From an uncultured Collinsella sp. (GTDB taxonomy: Bacteria; Actinomycetota; Coriobacteriia; Coriobacteriales; Coriobacteriaceae): a DNA stretch of 64,000 bases. Both the position numbers and the translations under genes were made by a program. Shown here one piece after another: positions 57,086-64,000 of this stretch (positions within the stretch are counted from its first letter, which is position 1; the number at the start of each line of letters is the position of its first letter). The DNA lies in the NCBI GenBank assembly GCA_900754525.1, contig CAAEDE010000029.1, positions 7,188 through 71,187 of the forward strand, in the 5' to 3' direction. The notes under the pieces were generated by a model. It was given only the letters and a program-made list of their open reading frames with translations. It was not told the DNA's origin and ran no database searches.

Positions 57086-57214
57086 GTCGGTCGGAGGCGG
57101 GCGGGCATTACGTTTGTCGCGAGTTCCGCATGCAAAGAAGGCCACTTAATGTGGCCTTCGTCTTGCATAGGACTGTAGAGCAGCAAACGTAACGCCCGCC
57201 CGTCTCCGACCGAC
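57086..57214 (-). repeat. Family B two-helix palindromic element, copy B2
   Basis: Outer arms about 31 nt (left starts GTCGGTCGGAGGCGGGCGGG); inner helix ATGCAA...TTGCAT and tip AGGCCAC-TTAAT-GTGGCCT. Sense (minus) loop strands CTGCTCTACAGTCCT and GCGGAACTCGCGA. It begins 11 nt after the P1 peptidase stop and faces B3 in inverted orientation. Confidence 0.8.
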
Positions 57215-57225
57215 GGTCGAGTGGA

Positions 57226-58227
57226 CTACTTCGCGGCGCCGGGGATGCTGTGGGAGGTTTTGGCGGTTTTGGCTCCGTTTACGATGGCAGTTTCCAGGGC
57301 CCTTACTGCGAGCATGCCCAGCAGGTCTAGGGGAACGGCGGCGCTTGCCTGGGCGCCCAGTTTGCCGCTGGCGAGGGTGTAGATGGTGTCGCCGTCGTTG
57401 GTGGTGTGCGTGGGACGGATGGCGTGTGCGTAGGCGTCTGCGGCCATCTGGGAGACCTTGGTGGCTTGTGCCTTAGTGAGTTCCACGTTGGTGATGATGC
57501 AGCTGATGGTGGTGTTGGTGCGGTCGAGCGGCATCTGCATGGATCCGGCGGCGGCAAAGGCTGCGAGTTCCATGTCGACGATCTGGTCGCTATCGGCTGC
57601 GGCGCGCATGCCGGCGACCCACTCGCCGGTGAAGGGGTCGACAACGTTGCCGCAGGCGTTGACCGAGACCACGGCGCCCACCTTGATGGGGCCGAGTGCC
57701 ACGGCGGCAGCTCCAAGGCCGGCCTTCATGCAGGTGGCAGGCCCCATGAGCTTACCCACGGTAGCGCCCGTGCCGGCGCCTACGTTGCCCTGTTCGAGCT
57801 TGGTGGGGGTGTGGTCGAGTGCTTCGCGCACGGCGGCGATGCCGGCCTCAATGTCGGGGCGCACGGTGGGGTTACCAAAGGCGAGGTCGAAGATACAGCT
57901 GGAGCACACGATAGGCACCTGCGTGGGGCCGACGGGAAGGCCGATGCCGCGGCTCTCAAGCTCGCGAGCGACGCCGCTTGCAGCCTCGAGGCCAAAGGCC
58001 GATCCACCCGAAAGGCAGACGGCGTGGACCTTGTCGACGGTGTTCTCGGGTCGCAGCAGGTCGGTTTCGCGCGATGCTGGAGCACCGCCGCGAACGTCAA
58101 CGCCGCCGGTGGCGCCCTCGGGTGCCACGATTACGGTGCAACCGGTGCCGGCCTCCTCGTCCGTATAGTTGCCATAGCAAAAGCCATCGACATCGCAGAC
58201 GTCAATGGCCTCGAGCAGTGTATCCAT
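57226..58227 (-). CDS. P1 family peptidase (DmpA/S58 type)
   Basis: 333 residues. GCTVIVAPEGATGGVDVRGGAPASRETDLLRPEN, VHAVCLSGGSAFGLEAASGVARELE, GNVGAGTGATVGK and the autocatalytic RTNTTISCIITNVELTKAQ (Thr nucleophile in NTTI) define the family. Self-cleaving L-aminopeptidase/D-amidase type; natural substrate unknown. RBS TAGGAGTTAAAC. Confidence 0.88.
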   Translation of the reverse strand: MDTLLEAIDVCDVDGFCYGNYTDEEAGTGCTVIVAPEGATGGVDVRGGAPASRETDLLRPENTVDKVHAVCLSGGSAFGLEAASGVARELESRGIGLPVGPTQVPIVCSSCIFDLAFGNPTVRPDIEAGIAAVREALDHTPTKLEQGNVGAGTGATVGKLMGPATCMKAGLGAAAVALGPIKVGAVVSVNACGNVVDPFTGEWVAGMRAAADSDQIVDMELAAFAAAGSMQMPLDRTNTTISCIITNVELTKAQATKVSQMAADAYAHAIRPTHTTNDGDTIYTLASGKLGAQASAAVPLDLLGMLAVRALETAIVNGAKTAKTSHSIPGAAK

Positions 58228-58328
58228 GTTTAACTCCTATCGGTTTTCCGCCGCGCCTTGTGCCCGGTCGGGATCCGTACGGTACGCCAAAATTGTAGGC
58301 GCCGGGGGATACCCAGCGCCAGATGCAA

Positions 58329-58910
58329 TTACGAGAGTTTTTGAATCGCGCGCGCGACGCGGGCGATGGGTAGGCCCACCACGTTATAGAAGTCGCCCGA
58401 AATATCGTGCACGAGCATGCGTCCTCCTGTGCCCTGAATGCCGTAGGCGCCGGCCTTGTCCATGGGCTCACCCGAGGCGACGTAGTGCTCGATCTGCTCG
58501 TCGGTGAGCTCGTAGAACGTCACGTCGGTCACATCGACAAAGGACAGGCTTTCGGCGGCATGCGGGGCGGCCGTATCGCCTGCCTTAACGATGCAGACGC
58601 CGGTTGCGACCTGGTGCGTGCGGCCCGAAAGCTCACGGAGCATAGTGCGCACCTCGTCCTCGGTTGCCGGCTTGCCCAGAATCTTGCCGTCAAAGGTGAC
58701 GATGGTGTCGGCCGCGACCGTCAGCTCATTGGGCTCGGCATACTCGGCAGCAACGGCAGCCGCCTTGGCGCGTGCCAAGCGCTCGACAAGCGTGAGCGGG
58801 GCCTCGCCATCAAAGGGCGTTTCGTCGATATCCGCGGGAATCACGCGAATGTTGTAGCCTGCCTCGCGCATCAACTCTATGCGGCGCGGCGATTGCGAAG
58901 CCAAAATCAT
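58329..58910 (-). CDS. maf: Maf-family nucleotide pyrophosphatase
   Basis: 193 residues. ILASQSPRRIELMREAGY, LARAKAAAVAAEY, VAADTIVTFDGKILGKP and GEPMDKAGAYGIQGTGGRMLVHDISGDFYNVVGLP are Maf motifs. Hydrolyses non-canonical or UTP/dTTP nucleotides and affects septation. Overlaps the DJ-1 gene by ATGA. Confidence 0.92.
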   Translation of the reverse strand: MILASQSPRRIELMREAGYNIRVIPADIDETPFDGEAPLTLVERLARAKAAAVAAEYAEPNELTVAADTIVTFDGKILGKPATEDEVRTMLRELSGRTHQVATGVCIVKAGDTAAPHAAESLSFVDVTDVTFYELTDEQIEHYVASGEPMDKAGAYGIQGTGGRMLVHDISGDFYNVVGLPIARVARAIQKLS

Positions 58911-59449
58911 AGTTGGATGCCCTCGGCGACCTTCTCGACGGCCTTGTCGCCGGCGAGCGTGCGCAGCAGCTCCAATGCAAAGGGGAGGGACTGTGCCATG
59001 CCGCTGGCAGTGATGATGTTGCCGTCTTGCGTGACCTTCTCGCCGGTATAGGCGCCTTCGGGGAAGCTTTTCTCAAAGCCAGGGAAGCACGTGGCATGGC
59101 GCCCCTCGAGCAGGTCGAGCTCGCCCAGGATAAACGGGGCGGCGCAGATGGCGGCGACGTGCTTGGTTGCGGCGAACTCGCAGACCACGTCGCAGACGCG
59201 CTGATCTGCGCGCAGGTTGGTGGCACCGGGCAGGCCGCCGGGCAGCACGACGCAGTCGTACTCGTCAAAGTTGATCTCATCAAAGAGCGCATCGCAGGTC
59301 ACGGGGATCTGCAGCGAGCTTACGACCTCGCGCGTGGGCATGATCGAGACGAGCGTGGCACGCACGCCGCCGCGACGCATGACATCGACCATGGTCAAGC
59401 ATTCAATAGTTTCAAAGCCATCGGCGGCGAGAACGGCAACGCTGGGCAT
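58907..59449 (-). CDS. DJ-1/PfpI family protein
   Basis: 180 residues. SVAVLAADGFETIECLTMVDVMRRGGVRATLVS, CVVLPGGLPGATNLRADQRV and the nucleophile elbow VAAICAAPFILGE (Cys) match DJ-1/ThiJ. Possible deglycase or protein-repair role. ATG 59449 follows GAAAGGAACCCTC; translationally coupled to maf. Confidence 0.88.
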   Translation of the reverse strand: MPSVAVLAADGFETIECLTMVDVMRRGGVRATLVSIMPTREVVSSLQIPVTCDALFDEINFDEYDCVVLPGGLPGATNLRADQRVCDVVCEFAATKHVAAICAAPFILGELDLLEGRHATCFPGFEKSFPEGAYTGEKVTQDGNIITASGMAQSLPFALELLRTLAGDKAVEKVAEGIQL

Positions 59450-59554
59450 GAGGGTTCCTTTCATAGGCGGCATACAATTAGCCGTCTTATACCCCGAAGA
59501 CCTCCGCTTGCCACGCTCGATTTCCCAATGATTTTCTGAGCAATGATTAAGCGG

Positions 59555-60868
59555 CTAGTTGCGCCTAAGGTGGACGACGGTCTCGCAGTGGAAGGTTTGC
59601 GGGAACAGGTCGACCGGCGTGATCTTGACGGGGGAGAAGGTACCTTCCTCGACAAAGCGCTTAAGGTCGCGTGCCAGGGTGGCAGGGTCGCAGCTCACAT
59701 AGGCGACATCGCGCACACTCGTGCTGGCGATGAGGTCGATGGCCTCGGGTGCCAGACCTGCGCGCGGCGGATCGACCACCAGGACATCGGCATCCTGGTC
59801 GGGGAACTCGCGCACGGCATCGCCGCCAATGACGTCGACGTTATCAAGCTTGTTGATTTCCAGGTTACGGCGTAGATCGCGCACGGCGGGGCCGTAGGCC
59901 TCGACGGCAGCGACAAAGTCGCAGCGGCGGGCGAGCGGCAGGGTAAAGGTGCCGGCACCGCAGTACAGGTCCACGGCAAGCTCGTCTTCCTGCGGGTCGA
60001 GCGCTTCCATGACAAGCTCGATCAAAATCTCGGCACCCTTGGTGTTGACCTGGAAAAAAGACGGGGCAGACAAGCGCATCTGACCCTCGGCGATATTCTC
60101 GGTCCATGAGCCCTCTCCGGCGAGCATTTCGACCTTGGAGACACGGCGGGCCTTCTTTTCGCCCTTGCTCATCACGCGCACGATGCTCGTGGGATGAGCG
60201 GCGTCCGCCAGCACGCGGGAGACCTGCGAGCGCGGAAAAGAGCCTGTGGGCGTCCAGAGTGCGACCTCGAGTGTCTTGGTGCGGCGCGATGCGCGAATGC
60301 CCACGCGTTCGAGCCCCAAGTCATGGCTGCCGCTTAGATAGTTGAGTGCGCCGACGACCGATTTGAGCGCCTTGGGGAAGCGTTTGTCGAACAACGGGCA
60401 CGAATCGACGGTCACGATTTTGCGGGGATCGACGCCGTGCATGCCAAGACGCACGCGACCGTTGACGACGGTTGGTTCGAGCTCGATTTTATTGCGGTAG
60501 CCCCAGTCGTCCTTGGTGTGGCAGATGGGCTGTACCAACTCATCGACCTGCTCAGGAGCGAACTTGCCGATACGCTCGAGCGTGGAGCGCAGGTTTTGCT
60601 CCTTGGCGGCGAGCTGTGCCGTGCGTGAGAGATTGCCCCACGAGCAGCCGCCGCAGATGCCCACGAAGGGGCAGGGAGGCTGAATGCGATCGGGGCTTGG
60701 CTCCAGAATCTCGGTGGTGCGGGCGCGCATGAACGACTTGCCGTCCTGTACGACCTCGGCCTCGACGGTGTCGCCTGCCACGGCGCCCTGCACAAAGACG
60801 GCCTTGCCGTTGTCGGCGTGCGCCAGCCCGTCGGCGCCGTAGGTCATCGATTCTATAGTGAGCTTCAT
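59555..60868 (-). CDS. 23S rRNA (uracil-5-)-methyltransferase, RlmD-like
   Basis: 437 residues. N-terminal TRAM domain (LTIESMTYGADGLAHADNGKAVFVQGAVAGDTVEAEV), iron-sulfur cysteines in PPCPFVGICGGCSWG, SAM site VDLYCGAGTFTLPLA, VVDPPRAG and catalytic VAYVSCDPATLARDL. The class is RumA/RlmD or RlmCD; which uridine is methylated cannot be told. ATG 60868 gives the TRAM start. Confidence 0.88.
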   Translation of the reverse strand: MKLTIESMTYGADGLAHADNGKAVFVQGAVAGDTVEAEVVQDGKSFMRARTTEILEPSPDRIQPPCPFVGICGGCSWGNLSRTAQLAAKEQNLRSTLERIGKFAPEQVDELVQPICHTKDDWGYRNKIELEPTVVNGRVRLGMHGVDPRKIVTVDSCPLFDKRFPKALKSVVGALNYLSGSHDLGLERVGIRASRRTKTLEVALWTPTGSFPRSQVSRVLADAAHPTSIVRVMSKGEKKARRVSKVEMLAGEGSWTENIAEGQMRLSAPSFFQVNTKGAEILIELVMEALDPQEDELAVDLYCGAGTFTLPLARRCDFVAAVEAYGPAVRDLRRNLEINKLDNVDVIGGDAVREFPDQDADVLVVDPPRAGLAPEAIDLIASTSVRDVAYVSCDPATLARDLKRFVEEGTFSPVKITPVDLFPQTFHCETVVHLRRN

Positions 60869-60916
60869 ATTCCTGCCTGTCATTCGCGTTGTTGTTCGCA
60901 CCATGGTAGCAGGGAA

Positions 60917-60958
60917 AAGCGCCCCGCATCCGAGGCTTTCCTCAAATGCGGGACGCTT
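60917..60958 (-). terminator. Terminator of ppk
   Basis: On the minus strand AAGCG-TC-CCGCAT...ATGCGG-GG-CGCTT with inner GAGG/CCTC, followed by TTCCC. It lies 24 nt after the ppk stop. Confidence 0.7.
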
Positions 60959-60981
60959 CTACAAACTGCTTCTACAAACGA

Positions 60982-63387
60982 CTATTTCGTCTTGCCGGTA
61001 ATGAGCGTCTTAAGACCCAGGCCGATCAGACCCAGGCCCATGCGCACGCGACCGGGGCGATGGCGCTCGATGGCCTTGGTCTTGTCGGCGGGCTTATCGC
61101 GACGGGCGCTCGTCTCGGGTGCGGGCTTGGTGACCTGCGACTCGGGCTGAGGTGCAGGTGCGGGCTCGGGCTCAATGACGGTAGCCTGGACCTTCTGAAC
61201 CTCGGTTGTGGCCGGCTGCGGTTCGGGCTCCGGCTGAGATACGAGTGCGGGTTCTGCCTTGGCGGCGGCCTCGGCGTTGCGATAAGCGCGCTCCAGCAGA
61301 GCCTCCTGCGAGTTGAAGGGTTTCTCACCCTCTGCACGCTCCACGGGGACCCAGGTGCCGTCGCTCGTAAGGCTGCGGGCTTTCACGTTGTCCCGCAGCT
61401 GCATGCCCATGTACTCGTGCACCAGGGCGCGGCAGGTGGGGTCGAGCACGGGGAAGGCGATCTCCACGCGGTGTTCGGTGTTGCGCGTCATCATGTCTGC
61501 CGAGCTCAGGTAAATCATGTCCGAGTCCACGCCAAAGGCGTAAACACGGGCGTGCTCCAAAAAGCGTCCGACGATGGAGCGGACATGCACGTTCTCGGTC
61601 TTGCCTGGAACACCGGGCTTGAGGCACGAGATGCCGCGGATGATCATGTCCACGCGCACGCCGGCACACGATGCCTCGGCGATCTTGTCGATAACCTCGC
61701 GGTCGGTGAGCGAGTTGAGCTTAAAGAACACGCGGGCGGGCTCGCCGGCAAGGGCGCGCTGGATCTCGCGGTCAAGCCCGCGCATGATGAGCGGTTTCAG
61801 TCCGACGGGCGCCACACCCAGGAAGCGGTAGTCGCCGCGCAGGTTGCCCAGCGACAGATTGCGGAAGAACAGGTTGGCGTCTTCACCGATGCCGGGATGG
61901 GCTGTCATGAGCATAAAGTCGCTGTAGAGTTTGGCCGTCTTCTCGTTAAAGTTGCCGGTGCCCAGCAGCGTCAGGCGTGTAAGCGCCATGCCCTCGCGAT
62001 AGGTGAGCTGGCAGATCTTTGAGTGGCACTTAAAGCCCTCGGAGCCGTAGATGACGGTGCAGCCGGCCTCTTCCAGGCGCTCGGCCCATTCGATGTTGTT
62101 CTGCTCGTCAAAGCGCGCGCGGAGCTCCATGAGCACCGTGACCTCTTTGCCGTTCTCGGCAGCATCGATCAGCGACTCGCATAGGCGGCTCTGCTTGGCC
62201 ACGCGGTAGAGCGTGATGCGCAACGAGATGCACTCGGGGTCATAGGCGGCCTCGTGCACCAGGTCCAAGAACGGGTTCATGGCCTCGTAGGGATAAAAGA
62301 GCAGCTTGTCGCCCTGCAGCACCTGTTCGCGGATGGAGCGGGTCATATCGATGGTGGGGTTGGGCTGCGGCTTAAACGGCGTAAAGAGCAGCTCGTTGCG
62401 CAGGTGCTCGGGAATCTTGCCCTCAATGCCAAAGACGTAGCCCAGGTTGAGCGGGATATTGCAGGTAAAGACCGAGCGACGCGAAAGCTCGAGCGCTTTG
62501 CGGATAGTCTTGAGCGTCGCCTTCTCGAGCGACCCCGAGACCGCGAGCACTACCGGCTGTAGGCGCAGGCGCTTCTTGAGAATACGCTTCATGTGCTGGC
62601 GGTAGTCCTCTTCCTCTTCGACGCCCTCGCCGTCCGGATCGATGTCGGCGTTGCGGGTGACGCGGATCAGCGCACGATCCAGCGGCTTATAGGAGCCAAA
62701 GCAGCTGTCCAGGCAGGCGAGGATGACGTCCTCGAGCAAGATGTAGGAGTAGGTGCCGGTGGGCGAGGGGATCTCGACCACGCGGTTCATCGAGGCGGGA
62801 ATCTCGATAAGGCCCAGCAGGCTCTCCTCGTCGGTGGCGCCGTCCAGACCACAGGCCAGATAGAGCGCGCCATTGCGCAGGTTGGGGAAGGGGTGGCGAG
62901 GATCGATGACCAGCGGCGAGATGACCGGCGACACGTAGGCCTGGAAGTAGCGGGTTACAAAGGTGCGCTCCTCGGGCGTAAGCGAATCGATGCGGGCGCG
63001 GTGAACGCCCAAGGTGTCGAGCTTGCCCTCGATGCTCTTAAAGATGGACTCCCAACGGGTAAGGAGCCCGGGCATTTCGGCCATGACAGCATCGACCTGT
63101 TCGGAGGCGGTCATATTGCTCTTGTTGTCGACAGGTTGTTTTTTGAGCTCTGCCAGATCGGACAGGCCGCCCACGCGCACCATGAGAAACTCGTCGAGGT
63201 TAGACTCGAAAATCGACACGAACTTTAGACGCTCGAACAGCGGAACGGTCTCATCGAAGGCTTCGTCAAGCACGCGGTTGTCAAAGCGCAGCCAGCTAAG
63301 CTCTCGGTTTTGCGTGTACGAGAAGTCGCGCGGCGGCTTGCGCAGCTTTGCGGCGGCTTGCTTCTTTTCGATTTTGCTCGGCATATG
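60982..63387 (-). CDS. ppk1: Polyphosphate kinase with C-terminal extension
   Basis: 801 residues. N-terminal NRELSWLRFDNRVLDEAFDETVPLFERLKFVSIFESNLDEFLMVRVGGL, PFPNLRNGALYL, FYPYEAMNPFLDLVHEAAYDP, RFDEQNNIEWAERLEEAG and the phospho-His region YGSEGFKCHSKICQL are PPK1. About 120 extra residues follow the core: a Pro/Glu/Ala-rich stretch (QPEPEPQPATTEVQK) and a basic, glycine-rich end (GRVRMGLGLIGLGLKTLITGKTK) that may bind membrane or RNA. The start could be ATG 63387 or 63381. Confidence 0.92.
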   Translation of the reverse strand, partial: HMPSKIEKKQAAAKLRKPPRDFSYTQNRELSWLRFDNRVLDEAFDETVPLFERLKFVSIFESNLDEFLMVRVGGLSDLAELKKQPVDNKSNMTASEQVDAVMAEMPGLLTRWESIFKSIEGKLDTLGVHRARIDSLTPEERTFVTRYFQAYVSPVISPLVIDPRHPFPNLRNGALYLACGLDGATDEESLLGLIEIPASMNRVVEIPSPTGTYSYILLEDVILACLDSCFGSYKPLDRALIRVTRNADIDPDGEGVEEEEDYRQHMKRILKKRLRLQPVVLAVSGSLEKATLKTIRKALELSRRSVFTCNIPLNLGYVFGIEGKIPEHLRNELLFTPFKPQPNPTIDMTRSIREQVLQGDKLLFYPYEAMNPFLDLVHEAAYDPECISLRITLYRVAKQSRLCESLIDAAENGKEVTVLMELRARFDEQNNIEWAERLEEAGCTVIYGSEGFKCHSKICQLTYREGMALTRLTLLGTGNFNEKTAKLYSDFMLMTAHPGIGEDANLFFRNLSLGNLRGDYRFLGVAPVGLKPLIMRGLDREIQRALAGEPARVFFKLNSLTDREVIDKIAEASCAGVRVDMIIRGISCLKPGVPGKTENVHVRSIVGRFLEHARVYAFGVDSDMIYLSSADMMTRNTEHRVEIAFPVLDPTCRALVHEYMGMQLRDNVKARSLTSDGTWVPVERAEGEKPFNSQEALLERAYRNAEAAAKAEPALVSQPEPEPQPATTEVQKVQATVIEPEPAPAPQPESQVTKPAPETSARRDKPADKTKAIERHRPGRVRMGLGLIGLGLKTLITGKTK

Positions 63388-63429
63388 CATCTGTCCGTTC
63401 AGTCCCCGTAGAGGACGGTAGCCTAACAC

Positions 63430-63939
63430 TTTTCACTATTGTCTCAATTTAGTCGACCGCTGGCACGAACGTATCGCGTGAACGGTATCTTTACCTACTT
63501 CTTACGCTGACAAGTCATAGGACTGACGCCCTGCTCGTCTGCAAGTGGTCTATATCCACATTCAACTGGTACGTAAGTGTGAATAAGAATGATAGATAGC
63601 TGAATATCATTGAATGCAGGCGGAAACGTAAACAAACATCATTAATATACATAAAACCGATTTAGCTATGCAATTCTGAATCAAAAGTTTAGAGATGCAA
63701 TTGCAAATGGTTTTTAGGAAAAAAGAGCGTTTACCTTAGAAAAGTTACTTTAGAACGCCGAAGTACATCATGGGGGAATCACATGCGATATACCGTTCAT
63801 CGCACTTTGTTGACCGTTCGGGGGCGAGGTGGAATTGCGGGTGAAATTTGGATATAACTAGAGCTGTCAGCAAGCAGCGTCCGCTATGGAAGGGCGCTGA
63901 GAGATTCGGCCGAAAGGCCCGAAAGAAAGGTAGGAGGCC
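63430..63939. other. AT-rich intergenic region upstream of arcA
   Basis: About 510 nt without a convincing gene. It contains TGTGAATAAGAATGATAG (63576) and TGAATATCATTGAATGC (63601), loosely like ArgR boxes, and a -10-like TATAAC at 63853-63858. A GGCC-GAAA-GGCC hairpin (63908-63919) lies in the arcA leader. All low confidence. Confidence 0.4.
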
Positions 63940-64000
63940 ATGACGAAAGGTCTGCACGTGCCTTCCGAGATCGGCAAGCTCAGGAAGGTCTGCCTGCACC
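63940..64000 (+). CDS. arcA: Arginine deiminase, N-terminal fragment
   Basis: The first 20 codons only, cut by the window edge: TKGLHVPSEIGKLRKVCLH after Met, the conserved beginning of arginine deiminase (SEIGKLKKVLLHRPG in relatives). RBS TAGGAGG three bases upstream of ATG. Starts the arginine deiminase pathway (arginine to citrulline plus ammonia). Confidence 0.8.
   Translation, partial: MTKGLHVPSEIGKLRKVCLH

Noticed and set aside
63745..63999. Minus-strand frame of 84 codons antisense to the start of arcA
   Set aside because: No ribosome site or homology; arcA on the plus strand has a perfect TAGGAGG and conserved N-terminus.

Overview
The window looks like a chromosomal segment of a Collinsella-type gut actinobacterium (Coriobacteriia). 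This rests on high GC with strong GGAGG-type ribosome sites, fermentative genes (L-lactate dehydrogenase, two acetate kinases, phosphotransacetylase, the start of arginine deiminase), ECF transporters and the protein sequences themselves. Species assignment is an inference. I see no rRNA, tRNA, CRISPR array, phage or insertion sequence.

Layout. 1-7215 (+): an eight-gene catabolic operon, truncated at the left edge. It starts with a fructoselysine-type (Amadori) module (FrlC-, FrlB- and FrlD-like) and continues with a second PfkB kinase, an amidohydrolase with altered metal ligands, a YjbQ protein, a BtpA/SgcQ protein and an FGGY kinase. 7243-10041: TatD nuclease and TcdA (-), then an SdpR/SdpI-like pair with a visible operator. 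10226-14521: EttA, then two low-complexity hypothetical proteins. 14725-20425: NAD synthetase, an aminotransferase, L-lactate dehydrogenase and a DUF2974 hydrolase flanked by two copies of a short repeat. 20528-22317: a YejK-type protein and a Phd/RelE-type toxin-antitoxin pair. 22540-26569 (-): a lysine operon behind a lysine riboswitch, in which LysA and DapA form one continuous reading frame; an M20 amidohydrolase diverges from it. 28012-31500: HigBA, a small membrane protein, an FxLYD lipoprotein-like gene behind a Shine-Dalgarno-sequestering hairpin, and a membrane Ser/Thr kinase. 31538-35858: a secreted coiled-coil cell-wall protein, a MOSC protein, and a D-aspartate-ligase-like ATP-grasp enzyme next to an aspartate racemase. 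35984-40258 (-): an ECF transporter (T, fused A-A', two S components) behind a WWW leader peptide and terminator, so it is probably a tryptophan transporter under attenuation. 40337-43639 (-): an LPXTG-anchored C69 peptidase, a 30-residue membrane peptide and a lipid kinase. 43738-48007: RNase D, a YugP-type metallopeptidase, exonuclease VII and a HIT protein. 48049-50237: a lower-GC LysR/MFS pair. 50340-54392: two tandem ackA genes with convergent pta. 54624-63387: UDP-galactopyranose mutase, glycosyltransferase, P1 peptidase, Maf, DJ-1, an RlmD-like methyltransferase and polyphosphate kinase. 63940-64000: the start of arcA.

The most interesting signal is non-coding. Six large two-helix palindromes fall into two families (A: 11953-12046, 22398-22495, 39259-39357; B: 53270-53396, 56883-56992, 57086-57214). 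Within each family both helices change sequence while keeping base pairing, whereas the two strands of an internal loop are conserved. All six lie within 50 nt after a stop codon, in the same orientation relative to that gene. They look like structured 3' UTR elements that I do not recognise. Further oddities are an array of 15-nt half-sites every 31 nt (52937-53106) and a probable AUA start codon for the C69 peptidase.
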